Assembly (NCBI GenBank): GCA_914767715.1
Contig: OU612065.1
Span: forward strand, 19,158,001 to 19,222,000
DNA from: Membranipora membranacea
Lineage: Eukaryota > Bryozoa > Gymnolaemata > Cheilostomatida > Membraniporidae
DNA: 64,000 nt
Direction: 5' to 3'
A program made the position numbers and the translations under genes. Below, in pieces: positions 27,225 to 39,983 of the stretch. Each line of letters starts with the position of its first letter. The first letter of the stretch is position 1. The notes below the pieces were generated by a model. The model saw only the letters and a list, made by a program, of their open reading frames with translations. It was not told the origin of the DNA and made no database searches.

Positions 27225-30200
27225 CTACACATTAGTTACGAGTGGAGCTCTGTTGTTGCGAGGTGGAGGTCTCGGCGGCGCTGAATGATCTCTTCTACTG
27301 AAGTACCTGATCTTATAACAGACATGTACCTTTTTCTTCCTCACCTTCTTGTTCATTGGCCTGATCTCAAAAGTTGGCTTTCCAAAACTACTGTGCTGCT
27401 TAACAGTCAGCCTGTACATATTGTTAACAGTCCCTGTGAACCCTACACCAGGTACCTGCCTGGCGTGCTCGGGGTTGAGATTACGGAAGTCGGATAATGC
27501 AACTTGAAAATCGCCACGCCTGAAGTATTGTTTGGTGATTCTCGTACGCACTCTGCTGACGATAACACGACCTCTGTCTGTTGCCCTTCTTAAGAATTCC
27601 CCTAAATTGGAGTTGCCTTCTGCGGGGTCCACATATGATTTCAGGATTGCCTCAACCTGTGCAGCATCTGAAAATGAAATACGCTCGGTTGAAATTAGAG
27701 CAGCAGCAGCAGCAACCAAACTACAGGGATTTCAATGCATGTATATAAATGTGCATTTAGCAATATTATCCTCATCGTACACATCAAATCAATACTCAAT
27801 TGAAAAAATTAATTGCTTGTACAGACAAAAGAAACTCAATAATGTCTTCATCACACTCAATTAGATTATCACTGATTAGATAGCCTGGGCAGGCTAATAA
27901 AAATAGTGGTTATTTTCTCACAGTCCTCATAATAGTCAGCAAGATCCTCATCATCAGCTGCATAACTAGGGGGAAGAGGTACGACATTCTCCTGTTCGCT
28001 GTCGTAAAATTCGCTCTCAATCCTTTGAAGTCAAATATGTTTATTATTATTATTACACTTTTTTATCGAGGTTTACATATGAAAGGTGTGTTTTCGACTG
28101 CCCTTTTTATTATCACTGTGCTCTGAGAAAAATCTCTGTTATGATAATTTGAGAGCGAGAAGGTAAACCCTTACCTAGCGTTATTCTCTAGCTGTGTTGG
28201 TACAAATTGATTGAGTGCCGGTGCTTCTCTCCACTCATCGTTATGCCGCGGGGGAGGAGTCCAGTGAGGTGGTGGTAATGGAGGTGGTAATGGGATAGCT
28301 GTCCGCTGTGCGAGTGCAATAAGAGATGCTCTTACATCCTGATTGGAATCCTCATCTCTGACTGATTCGTTTGACCTGAAATGTCAATAATTGTAGCTGT
28401 GATTTAAAACAGAACTAAGGGTGTTTTATCATAGAGTTGATAAACAATAAACTCTAAAGGTAATATCCTCCAAAAATGACTGAAAGCAGCTCTTTTCTAT
28501 TTGTTTGTTTCTGTGTGTTTGGAGAATGTTTGAGGCCGCGTTAAGGCTATCATAGAATTGAAACAGTGTGGTTGAGACTGAAACAGTAGTTACGGTGCTC
28601 ATGAACCTGAGTAATCCATTTCGATGATACTATCGTTTCATTATTAACGTCATTTCATTAAACAAAACCATCGCTCATGTAAACTCCACCACTCATGTAA
28701 ATCCATTTTGAACAAAATATCGCACCATTCAAAATAAAAATTCGGCAACAAAAAGCACTCTACAGAGCACTTTTTTCTTAGACAACCAAAACAGGTTATT
28801 GTTTTTATTTTGCTTGCCTGTCCTGTGCAGGTCTTCGTCTATCATGTCTTCTATTCTCCATCTGCCTACGACTCCCTCTATCCTGTCTCCGCCTTCTCCT
28901 CTGTCTCCAGTCATTTCTCTCATCCTGTCTCCTGAATGCAGCGTCAAATCTGTAAATCGATAAAAAAAAGTTACTGTAACCAGGAAGTGCCTAAAGTTGG
29001 GATTACCATGCATTCTTTTGACCATACGTTCAGAAATAACTGTGACACCTATATTGACAGTCCATCGAAGAAAACTTACCTAGAGCCTTGAAATTATTAT
29101 TTCAATTTTTTATTTTCTTATTGAGACTAGTTTTTTATTATAATATAGTCCTGTATTCAAATTTTCAAACACATATTGACCAGACTACTGGACACTGAAT
29201 ATGAGACAAAAATCGGTCAGCGCCTTAATGCCTGATAATTGACTATAATGAGTAAACATTAGCTGCTGACCCTTACATAACCGCAATATCAGACGATTTC
29301 TAGTTATTTATAAATAAAAATAAATTCTGCATGGCTCTCATGATAAAATTAATGAAAGTCATGTGTACTGTTCCAACGAGTATATCACATTATATTATAT
29401 TAAATCATATTATATTATGTTATATTATATTTAGAGTTATTAGTATGACTGTACCTTTGGTAAGGATCATTGTCATCAGTGGTGGAGGCGTTTCTGATAA
29501 TTTGCTGATTCTCAGGTAGTTGTTCATGTGATGAGGTTCCACTTGGAGTTTGCGGTAGCAGAGTTCTATCACTAGAGTTTATGTTATCTTGTGAGGGGTT
29601 TATAGACACAACCTCGTCTAGCCTTCTGCTGTGTGATGAGTTCTGCTGTCGGGGTCTGTTGGCCTCATTGGAAGATCTTCTGTAAGAGAAATAGTTTGGT
29701 TTCAATTTTTGCGACCAACTCAACAATAGTTGCAACACAAATCAAAGGTTATACTTAATAATCAGACTCTACACAAAAACCAACTTGCTTATCAAAAAAC
29801 TAGGAGTATTTTTGACACACTCAATTAAGTTGACTGTAGGGATTTACCTATTTCTAATCAGGTACGGATTATTCCGTCGCCTGTCCCGTTGTCTTCTTGC
29901 CCGCCTCCGACTTTGCTGATTTGGTCTTTCTCTTCTTTGTTGTCGTGTAGACCTTCTACTCTCAGAGTTGGAGATATTAAGCATGCTATCACTTTCATCT
30001 GAGTCGATCCGATTGTCCCACAAACCCAAGCTTTGGGAGTTATCCCATATATGAGGTGCATTACCTGTATGTAAGAATAATATATTGATCACCGAACAAA
30101 AGGGCTGTATTTATCATTTGTTTCAAATATCAGATATCAAATACAATGACTTAGACTCGGATAGTACTTCATCTTCCTCTGAACCTACACTGGTTTTCAC

Positions 30201-33200
30201 AATGAAGCCTAATTCAACTGAGGAACATGTCAACCAAGTGCCATATTATCTGGACAAGATAAATGCCATTCAGAAGAAGCTGGATAGTACCTTTAACCAA
30301 ACATCAACTATAGAAGTTAAGGGCACTACCAAAAACCCGCAGATAGTGATTGTATGTAACACCGCTGCATTCGAGTGGATCTAAACTTCACTAGCAAACT
30401 TTCTCAAAACTAAAGATATTGAAGGTGTGTGTTCTAAGTTAACTGTTGATAAAAGTGGAGCATGTATAAGTGTTTCGAAAAAGCTAAAAAAAAAAGGAAA
30501 AAAAAGTTTATACTATCAACTTTTTTAATACGACATCCACTATTTTGGTGAACGGAAATTCAGATATTAACTATTTCATGGCTCACTACGAGGAACTAAT
30601 GTCTAAGATGCCTCATCACGTTGTTGATGCTGCTAACCAGGATTATCAATCAATCTGCCACACAGCTCTGGCTAGTGTAAAAAACTATGAAAGAGATAGC
30701 TTCTCAGACGAAAGTAATATGGATACATCAATCAATAGTCCATCTGTCACACATAGCAGAGATGAAGCTACTGAGCCATCGCTCCCAACTCACCCTGTCC
30801 CACCAACTTCATCAAATATTGAAAGTGAGTCATCAAAGGGTTTGCCTTCCCATCCCACCACCCCTTCCCAACAGAGCCCACTCAAAAACCAGAGCCCAAT
30901 CAACAATACGGCCAGTCCTATATCACCCATCCCCAACACCTCATCTCCTATTATCCAGTCTGACATAGATATCACTCATGTTCGAACCGCTATAACAAAT
31001 TCCTCTCCCATCAACCAACAGCTTAAATCTACAACCTTTAACAGGAGACAAGCTGAGACAGGAATACATGACCAACTCACTCCACCAAAGAAATCAAGAG
31101 AAAAATCAAGATCAAGATCAAGATCTCCTCTCAATAAATCGATCCCTCCACCAATCTCTGACGTAAGTTCTTACCCACCAATTTCTTCACCACCTACCAA
31201 AATTCCAGACTGCAGTCTAGATATGTGCAAGGCTTTGAACAAGTCACTGCAATCAAGAATTCAAGAACTGGAAGAGGTAGTCAATAACCAGGCCAAGATC
31301 ATCCAACAAATGCAGGAGAGCAGAAACATCGGGCCATTAACCAATGACACATTACGTGCTCACCTGAGCCATTTCTCAGAAACTATGGAGCAGAAATTTA
31401 ACCATCAACTGTTCTGTGTAAAACAACAACTGGAATCTTCCATCAACCAGAAATTTGGAACGTATGCAGAGGTTGCTGGAAAAACACAAAGTCATGACAC
31501 TGGTGCACATGTTTCCCCCTTCATACCAACACCACACACTGCCACTCAACAAAACCAGGCAAACCCTTTATCCCGACCACTATCCTTCCAATCCCACGGC
31601 CGGCCTTCCCATTCACCACACCATAGTGGATCACCAAACAATAATACCCTTCATAGCAGAAAGTCAAAACTCAAATCATCCAGTAAGGACCAACACAGCT
31701 CAGACCATCCACAGTCAACGCATAGAGAACCATTTGCACCTGAAAGAAACATTATCGTCAATATTGAGAAAGACTCAGCTTTCCATTTAAATTACAACCA
31801 AGATATTACTCGACAAGAGATCTGCAAACATTATGGTCTAGTGATTGTAGAAAAAATAACGCCATATAAATTTAAGTCAGATCATCCAAAACTGGCCATT
31901 CAATTTAGAGATACTGCTGCAGCTATAAAAATTGTAACGGAATGGAATTGTCTCCTCTTTGGTGGATCGACTGCAAGGAGACCACAAGACCCCAAGACTC
32001 AGAATTTAAACTGTGCCATGATGTACAATGTACCTAAAGAAGGCAGTAACAATGATATAGAGCGAGATATCAAAGCAGTTTATCCGGAGGCCACTATTGA
32101 GAGACTCTCAAAAGGTGGTAAGACCTTGCGCACTGTGAAGGTAAAATTCGCATCACAAACCGACATGAAACACGCTATACACAATGGTATACCACTCAAA
32201 TCTTTATTCATATATTGCCACCTATCAGAAATTTCAACTCCAAATGTCTAGTTATTTTACTCAAGGCATGAAAATAGCTCATCTAAACATTAGAGGGCTT
32301 ACAAGCAAAATTGATGAAGTTAAAAAGATCTTACATGAAAATGATCTTGATATTTTTTGTTTATCTGAGACTTTTCTAAATGAGTCTAAATCAAGTAGCT
32401 TTTTCCATATATTGAACTATAATATTGTAAGACAGGATAGGAATACTGGTCAAGGAGGGGGTTTGCTATGCTACATACGTGTTGGTATTTCATTCGAAGA
32501 GATCAATGTTGCAAACCATTCAATGCCTGAGTCAATTACTTTGAAAATCTCCCAAACTCACTCACAATCTTTTTTAACATGCTTCGTTTATCGCCCACCT
32601 AGCGCACTTGTTGATTGGAACCATGTCTTCACTCATTACATCGAGAACATGGTATCAATTTGCAGGGAAGTAATCATTTTGGGTGATTTTAATGTTGACC
32701 TCGGTCATAACAGCACATTGGTCAGGTGGTTTAGAAATGTCATCCACTTGGACTTACACAACTAATAAAGGATTTTACAAGAATTGCAGAAAATTCTGAA
32801 TCTATCATTGATCACATATACACTAACCAACCAGCCAATGTTCGTTCTAGCTTAGTTCTGAAATACTCTTTAAGTGATCATTTTTTGGTTATGGCAATAC
32901 GAAAAAAGGGTGTTGTAAAATCAGAGAAAAGAATTAAGATAAATTTCAACGATTATAGCAAATTTACCGATGAAAATATACACAAATATTTCAGCAATGT
33001 TGACTGGCACCAATCTCTATGTTACAGCAACATCAACCATGTCATAGAGAATTTCAATGAAACTTTCTTAAATTTAACATCAAAACTTATAAAACGGAGG
33101 ACTCGCTATGTCAAATCTGAGGTCCTTCCTATGTGGATTGATGATGAAGTGCGTGATCATATGAGACTAAGAGATCAGTATAAATCTCAAAATTTATGGG

Positions 33201-36200
33201 ATTTTTTATAAAACTGAAAGAAACTTAGTGACTAACATGATAAAAAGAAAAAAGAAGAAGTATATGACAAAACTGGTAGAAAATTCCAAAGGCCATAATA
33301 CCAAATCATTGTGGAATGCGCTAAATGTCGGAAATAAAACTAAAACCTACATTGACAATGCTGCTGATATTTCTAGCAGTAATTTGAACGAGCATTTTAC
33401 ATCTATCGCTGCGAAGCTATCAAAAGATTTTTCTTTGATTTCGGATTTTTCTAGTACTTTACCAAATTACCACCACAAAGGTTTGAAACAATTTCCAAAA
33501 TTCACAACAGTCTCATTGCATAAGCTTCTAAAATCAATACCCATAAGCAAAAGCACTGGTCCTGACCAGATTTCAGTTCGGATGTTAAACAAAACATTTC
33601 CCTACATAGGTCCAGTGCTCACAGATATTTTCAATAGAATTTTAGATGAAGGAGTATTCCCAAAAGTCTGGAAAATTGCTCGCGTAACCCCTATTTTTAA
33701 GTCAGGGTCAAAAGATGACCCAGGAAATTATAGACCTATATCAGTTTTACCCATTCTTTCAAAGATATTTGAAAAACATTTAAATATTAATATTCAGATA
33801 TTTTTGAATGAAAACCATCTAATATCTTCATCGCAGTCCGGTTTTCGCACTGCACATTCATGCAGCGACGCCGTTCACAAAATTATTTCTGACTATTCTT
33901 CTGAGAAACTCAAACAAAGGAAGAGTATTTTTCTGTTTATTGATTTCTGCAAGGCATTTGATTGTGTTGATCACCAAATATTAAAAAATAAACTACAGAA
34001 CTTTAATTTTGAGAACAAGGCATTTTTGTTGCTATCATCATTTCTACAGGACAGGTCTCAGTATGTTCATTTTGATGGTGCAGTGTCATCAATACTTGAC
34101 ATCAATATTGGGGTGCCGAAAGGTTCAATACTGGCACCAACTTTATTTCAGATTTATATAAATGACCTACTAAATCTACCTCTCTCCTCGAACTCTTATG
34201 CATATGCTGATGACCCTGTTTTTGTAGCAAGCCATTCTGTTCCCTCTACATTAGTTCAAATTTGTAATCGAGATTTGGTTTCAATCAACAAGTGGTGCAA
34301 AAATAATCACATGACAATAAATTATAAAAAATCACACTTTTTAAGTTCTTTTGGAGAGGATTCATCATTAAATTTAAAAATTGACAATAACCAAATATTT
34401 CAAAGGCATGAAACTGAACTTCTTGGCTTTGAGATATCTGACTCATTTTCATTGAATGGCCATTGTGAGACTGTTTTGGATAAGGTGTCAAAAAATACAA
34501 ACTTACTTAAGCTATGCAGACCCTACTTGACCACGCATTCTGCTAAACAATTTTATTTTCAATTTATTCACTGTTATCTCATTTATGGTATCCATATATA
34601 TTACAACTTATGTGCATCAAATATCACAAACCCTATTTTCACTCAGCAAAAAAGAGCCTTGAGAATTGTGGCCAATGTTCAACATATACCTTTTTATTTG
34701 TCACCTACTAATGACCTATGTACATCACTTAAAATTTTACCCCTTCCAATACTGAGCAATTATTTTACTTGCATTACGGGATTTAAGGCTCTGAATAATT
34801 TATCACCTCCATACATCTCTGATTTTTTTGTTACCACACCACACCGATTTCCAAGAAGAGATACACACTTACTTAAACCTCCATTAGACAACTTAAACCA
34901 CAAAATAGCAACAAACTTTAATATTTTACCCTCTTCATTGAGAAGCACTCTTACTTTGAATATGTTTAAGAAAAGGCTAATGCAACATTTTTTCAGTTTA
35001 TTGGCATAGTCTTATATTTTTTGTTGAATCTTTGTTTGTATCATTTTTCTTTTTTGCCATTTATGTCACATCATGAAAAACATTTGGAATAATGAATTGT
35101 TGCTGACAGTAAAAGTATATATATATAAATAAGAAGTACTGAGGGAGCTGAGGAAACTTTTTCGCATTGAGCGCTCTGAAGCTCCTTAAAATATGATGAT
35201 AGTTCTTTATGCAAGGACCATTTTATCTTCAAATCTTTCGCTGCCAAAACATACTGCGATAGAAAAGCAGCATAGCTATCAACAAACCAAGTGTTAGTAG
35301 ATTACAAACAGGCTGAAGAGACTTGTGGAGGTTACAACATCTTGAAAGATGGTCATTCAAATTTACAAGATAACCTCAGACATCCCCAGTTAACATTCCA
35401 CTTACATATTTTTCATTGCATCCACCATCATCCGAAGATGTTCTCCCCGACGTGCAAACAAAATGAAAACGACCAAAATTAAATCAAATGAATTAAACTA
35501 AACCGATGAAAACGTAACATTTGCTGTAATTTTTACGACTCACCTCCTGTAATGCTGTTCTGTGTAGAGATGAACTGAGCATAGTTTGCTGCTGCGGCTG
35601 CAGCTGCAATCTGAATCTGTGAGGCTACCTGTGTCAGCTGCTGTAAAGCTCTGTTTCTATCTTCCAACTGCTGTGCGAGGTTAAAGTTCACATCGGGGTT
35701 GCTACTTATAGGCACGCGTTGAGATTGCTGAGATGGTGCCCTCACAACAGGTCTGGACGTCTGCTGCCGCGGAGGGACTGTCTCATTATCTGAGTTTTGG
35801 TTTCGATCTGATTCGGTACCGGCATTGTGGGTATTTGTCACGTTGACTCGGCGATCCTGTGATATTGTTACAGTGCTGTTACTACCTGTCCATCTTATTG
35901 TGTGATTATGGTGGTTATTCCCTTGAGTAAGCGGGCTAAGGGTAGGTCGGCTTGGTTGTGTCTGTCTGTTTATGAGTGATTGCACCCAGGCTTGATTTTC
36001 GGTCAATATGTTTTCTCTCGATGTTTGGTCTATATTTTCATCTTGATTTTGATTGGGACGGTGCTCATCAGGGAAATACCAGGAGTCATCCTGATTATTC
36101 CTCCTGTTTCTACGCTGTCTCTGACGCTGCCTCCTCCCATGACGCCGAGCTCCTCTTCTTGAAACTGGGCGATTCAGAGTCGCTGATCGCTCCCTGAGAA

Positions 36201-36733
36201 TTGTAAGAAAACCATCTCAACGAATCATTGAATGCTGCCAATACAATAATGTTTATTTTCCAACCCTCGAATATAAATTTTCTTCAACAATTTAAGATGT
36301 GAATCGGAAGCTGGGTTATTTCCTCAAGCATTTCTTCAAGTGTCAATTTGGATGCCTAAACTGTAACTGCTCATTGCAAATGCTTTTAAAAACTTGTGAT
36401 TGGCTTTGACTTGTTGCTGAGGGTTTCAATAGGAAATACAAACAGCAACTAATGCTGCCAACCCTTGTCATATGTTTTGTGATCCAAGTCAAACCCTTCA
36501 ATATTATCTTTGAAACGATCTTCCTGGACACGTATATTATGGGCTATAATTCAGCATGGCCTATCATGTCCATTATCCCTCTACCTGTTACTGGACGGCT
36601 CTCTTCTGTCTAATCTACTCCTACTTCTACTTCTTGTCCTTATTCTCTCTCTCGACGACGTCTCCTCATCTGGTGTATCATACCCATATTCATCACTCTC
36701 TGACTCGTAATCTGAATTCGATATTTCCGACAT
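27225..36733 (-). CDS. Arg-rich low-complexity protein of unknown function
   Basis: Eight minus-strand exons: 36585-36733, 35544-36193, 29848-30064, 29455-29679, 28818-28949, 28175-28375, 27922-28022, 27225-27667. They join in phase to 705 residues. The N-terminus is acidic (MSEISNSDYESESDEYGYD), then RS-like (RTRSRSRSR). Three Arg/Gln clusters follow (RRGARRHGRRQRQRQRR, RRRARRQRDRRR, WRQRRRRRQDRGSRR). There is a poly-Ala run (~250), a proline-rich stretch (PLPPPLPPPHWTPPP, ~490), an acidic patch (ADDEDLADYYED), and a folded-looking C-terminus (~559-680: VEAILKSY, FLRRATDRGRVIVSRV, VHVCYKIRYF). The Arg clusters suggest nuclear localisation or RNA binding. I do not recognise the family. The exon 5 donor is AG|GCAAGC, a GC-AG intron required to keep the frame. 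Intron 2 (30065-35543) holds a LINE on the opposite strand. The gene is tail to tail with P450. Confidence 0.75.
27881..27896. repeat. Minimal TAGCCTG palindrome
   Basis: TAGCCTGGGCAGGCTA, a 16-bp perfect palindrome in intron 7 of the Arg-rich gene. Its ends match those of the palindrome at 42353 and the inverted-repeat element at 51891. Confidence 0.5.
30202..32251 (+). pseudogene. LINE ORF1 (RNA-binding protein), 5' part broken
   Basis: The main open part is 30545-32251. An N-terminal portion begins at ATG 30202 (MKPNSTEEHVNQ) but hits a stop at 30382 and changes frame. The open part has a long Ser/Pro/Thr-rich region with a short RSRSRS run, a coiled coil (SLQSRIQELEEVVNNQAKII), and a C-terminal basic domain (RNIIVNIEKDS..., NCAMMYNVPKEGSNN, TVKVKFASQTD) that resembles the RNA-recognition fold of L1/CR1-type ORF1 proteins. 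The stop codon overlaps the ORF2 start (ATGTCTAG), which suggests termination-reinitiation. Confidence 0.7.
32244..35009 (+). pseudogene. LINE ORF2 (endonuclease-reverse transcriptase), two frameshifts
   Basis: The endonuclease domain (32244 to ~32890) shows the exonuclease-endonuclease-phosphatase motifs: KIAHLNIRGL, LSETFL, GGGLLCYIR, GDFNVDL and SDHFLV. The reverse transcriptase (~33530-34300) shows YRPISVLPILSKIFEK, SGFRTAHSCSDAV, the FIDFCKAFD catalytic block, GVPKGSILAPTLF and YADD. A C-terminal region follows to MFKKRLMQHFFSLLA. Two single-base slips break it: one near 32745-32760 and one in a T6 run at ~33204. In an active copy Thr is the usual residue after YADD; here it is Pro. Otherwise little decayed, so a recent insertion. 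Confidence 0.85.
35132..35543. other. Remainder of Arg-rich gene intron 2
   Basis: Intron sequence between the LINE 3' end and exon 2. Nothing else seen. Confidence 0.4.
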
Positions 36734-37189
36734 CCTGACTATATAGAAAATCAATGGTTCTCAAAAAACACCCTCTGATACCCAGTACTTCAGACTGGAT
36801 AAATTTTTATCCAGATTGCTCGCATTTCGGTCGTTCCCGTTTTACTGGTGAACCGCCAGAGCGAAGGGGGCAACTCAGAATGCAGCCAACTTGATCATAC
36901 TTGATCTCACTTTGACATTATGATCTTATGTTTATACACTATTTTGTATTTAACTTGATTTTAATTCTTTCTGTGAGATCGGGACTAACTTGAGCTCACC
37001 AGGAACAAGAGAATTATTGTAATTGATGGCATAGACCAAGGATACAACACATGGTTTTGTCTATGTGAGATGGCCTCAAAATGAAGAGCTTTCTGTGCAT
37101 ACTTTTTATTTATAGATTTATAATTAAGAAAATTTACCATTACAATTCTCACTTACTTCCAGTTCCAAGAGCTTTCAAAACTTTTTAAA
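36734..37189. other. Upstream of Arg-rich gene
   Basis: Likely contains the 5' UTR and promoter of the minus-strand gene. No clear motif. Confidence 0.3.
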
Positions 37190-37471
37190 CTATTCTGCCT
37201 GCACACTCAGATCACCTTTACTAATCCATACATGTTTAGCTCCCGCCTGTTCTTTTGCCGCCCTCTCCCTGTAAAGCATCGTACGCAAAACTCCGTTGCA
37301 GACCCGCTGCAAACACCTATTCCTCCAACTACCTACATCGCGCAGAAGCAAATCAAGTAACATTGTAAAGCTAGGGTGTGAGATGAGAAATTTCACAATG
37401 TTGTGAGTTGAAAATGTATTGTTTGCCATCGTGTGACAAAACTTCTCTTCATAGATTTCAACAGGAGTCAT
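37190..37471 (-). CDS. Hypothetical 93-residue open frame
   Basis: An open frame with protein-like composition (THNIVKFLISHPSFTMLLDL, SWRNRCLQRVCNGVLRTMLY, ending KHVWISKGDLSVQAE) and predicted helices. An in-frame stop lies 15 nt before the ATG. I do not recognise the family and see no obvious splice partner. It could be a small single-exon gene, the last exon of a gene to the right, or chance. Confidence 0.25.
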   Translation of the reverse strand: MTPVEIYEEKFCHTMANNTFSTHNIVKFLISHPSFTMLLDLLLRDVGSWRNRCLQRVCNGVLRTMLYRERAAKEQAGAKHVWISKGDLSVQAE

Positions 37472-39983
37472 CCACCCACATTGATGGATTTATTATTATC
37501 ATGATTATACACTTTTTATTTGGCAGACAATATCATTCTGGTCGGATGATAACAATTATTAAAGTCATGACTGATAAAAGAAATAGATACTTTTATTTTG
37601 GCAGACGCTTATAATCTTTTGGCAAACAATATGCGGACTACTTTTGTTGTATTCAATCATCTCAAGATGACCACTTTGTTTCAACTTTTTCGATAATGCG
37701 TTCTTAATTTATCAAGTATCTCCCACCTGCACACGATTTTGCAAGTTTATTTGGAGCAGTTAGTCATTGTCGTCTGCATTGGGTCTAGACATTTACCATT
37801 TCAAGATTTAAATCGATTAAAAATGTCAACCATGAGTTACACCAATCGATGGAGTTGCCAGGATTTAATTTTCACCCTGATTCAACACAGTAGCCTTTTG
37901 TTTCCCAAGACATGGTTGCCAATTTTTTGTTGTTGTTTACCAGCTTTACCAATGGATATATGTGCCAAACATGTGATGTCATACCTGTTTTGTTTATTTT
38001 AAAGATCACGTGTTATTCAATACTTGGGTCTCCTTCCGATAAATATTTATGACCCCGCTTAATTAGTCACAATAGTAACACCACTGTCTGTGCCTATTAC
38101 ACAACTCAAGCTCATTGAAGCAGCGCTATAGAGCAAGATCTGAAATAATATAGGTTGACTTTCATTTCTCTATTTGAGCAATGGACTGATTTGTCTAGAG
38201 ATCTATGGGCCAGAAGCTAAGTCACCTGCACAGATCAATGCTATTGAAAGCATTATTAATTTAAAGATTGGTACAAAGGTTCAGAATGTGATTAATAAGG
38301 CTTTGGGGTTGATAACATGTATAATTTCTAAGAATAATATTTTCATTTGTTGACTAATTATTATCAGATATTATTGTTATCTACTCTAGAGCCTATTCAA
38401 ATACTTTCTCAACTCCGTTTTATGCTTTGGTCTAAAACTCCCACAGCCACTCATTGTTTCCCAGAATGCACTTATGAATGCCACTATATTCGTTCTCTGG
38501 CTTGGTGAGTGAAATCATTGGCAGCCAAACAATACAATATTTTGGTGATGTGAAACAGCAACAGAGTTATGCAACTGTTATAGAATTAAATTCAATTTGT
38601 AAACACTGCCATACACTATGGTGTAACCAGTTTATGACAGACCAGTGCTATTTTCAGGTTGCCATGTGTGGGAGCAGGCTTTCTATAGCTGTCTGACTAT
38701 ATATATTTAGGGAGACTAAGCTTTGCAATCATTATATCGTGGCTGTCATCATAGAGAACACATTTCGCATCTTACAATTGCTGAACTAACCGCACAAATA
38801 AGTTAATCATATTCTAGAATATATAGGTAAGTTACCTGGTAGATCTTGTTTGCTGTGTAGATCTATCTAATGCAGATCTATGCAATAACTTTTTAATCCT
38901 TAATTTTTTACTTCGCTTCAGTGAACTATTGTTTATTTTTTGAGCCAACTGCAAGGACTGCCGTGGGCGTCACTCAAATACCTGAGATAACGTTGCCATA
39001 ACAAACTCAATGCTCACCTCCAAAACCAACATTAAAACATGATAAGGCGTGGCCGTGACAATGATATGAAGTCACCCGTTATTTTATAGGTTGTCTAGAC
39101 AAATATCAGAGTGCCCTGGGGATACAAAATATTTTTCAGGGTTGCTGCTTTGAGAACAGTGTGGAGTTTTGCAGTTATTTCGTAAAAATGTGTAAAGCAA
39201 ATGTATTTGTATCAATTTTTTAAATAACTCGAACCTATATTAAGTCAAATTTGGAAGCACAAGTATTTTCAAATTACTGATTGGAGTAGACACCTGTGCC
39301 ATCATCCATAGCAGAAAGGTGAGCAAACAGGCCAGATTAGGGTCAATGTCTTGTTTTGACCTTGTAATTGAATATACTAGTAAACTAGGTGGTGCCAAAC
39401 TTACCTCGATAATAATATTTTGTTTCTTAGATCTAGCACTCTTGCAATTTGCTTCGTGCTTGGTCACTCAGTGCAACTTTAATCTAAAGCGGTTGGCTGC
39501 TCAGTTGAATCATGCCCATACGTTTTGCCGATGCACAGGGTTAAAAAAGAATGCCTGCAGATTTTTAATTCTATTGGCTTAACCGCAAATAGCTGGGGCC
39601 AAAGGTGACCACTGACCATAAGCACTGTTAGAAGTAGGTCAAGTCTGGGGCCCGAGAACCAACAAAGCTATCATGGGCATGTTTCAAGTGCAATAACGGC
39701 AATTTTGTTTATTTTGGAAAATCGGAAATAATGAATGCAAACCAAAATTATACAAACATTGTTATGTCAAAAAATGAAAAAGAATTCATAGTAATTTGAG
39801 CTTCAATGATTGAAACAATTTTGTGTTTTAAATCAATCAAAACAATTAGTTTATTCAACATCACACCTTCTGGGTACAAATTCATAGACATTTGAATGCG
39901 TTTGTCAGTCCTGCAACTAACAGTGAGACCTGCTTGTCGTCTCAATCACACACATTCTTATACACGCTCAGACTTGGTAGAAA
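37472..39983. other. Intergenic, no gene recognised
   Basis: Open frames of 60-90 codons occur but lack homology or consistent splice contexts. AT-rich throughout. Confidence 0.4.

Larger units (their letters stand above)
30119..35131 (+). mobile_element. Near full-length APE-type LINE (L2/CR1-like)
   Basis: A non-LTR retrotransposon of about 5 kb with two overlapping frames (ORF1 and ORF2) and a 3' end in an AT microsatellite (35115-35128). It sits antisense in intron 2 of the Arg-rich gene. The 5' boundary is approximate and I found no certain target duplication. The family is inferred from the endonuclease-plus-RT order, the FIDFCKAFD and YADD motifs, and the repetitive 3' tail. Older relatives occur at 49560, 53066 and 60160. 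Confidence 0.85.
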
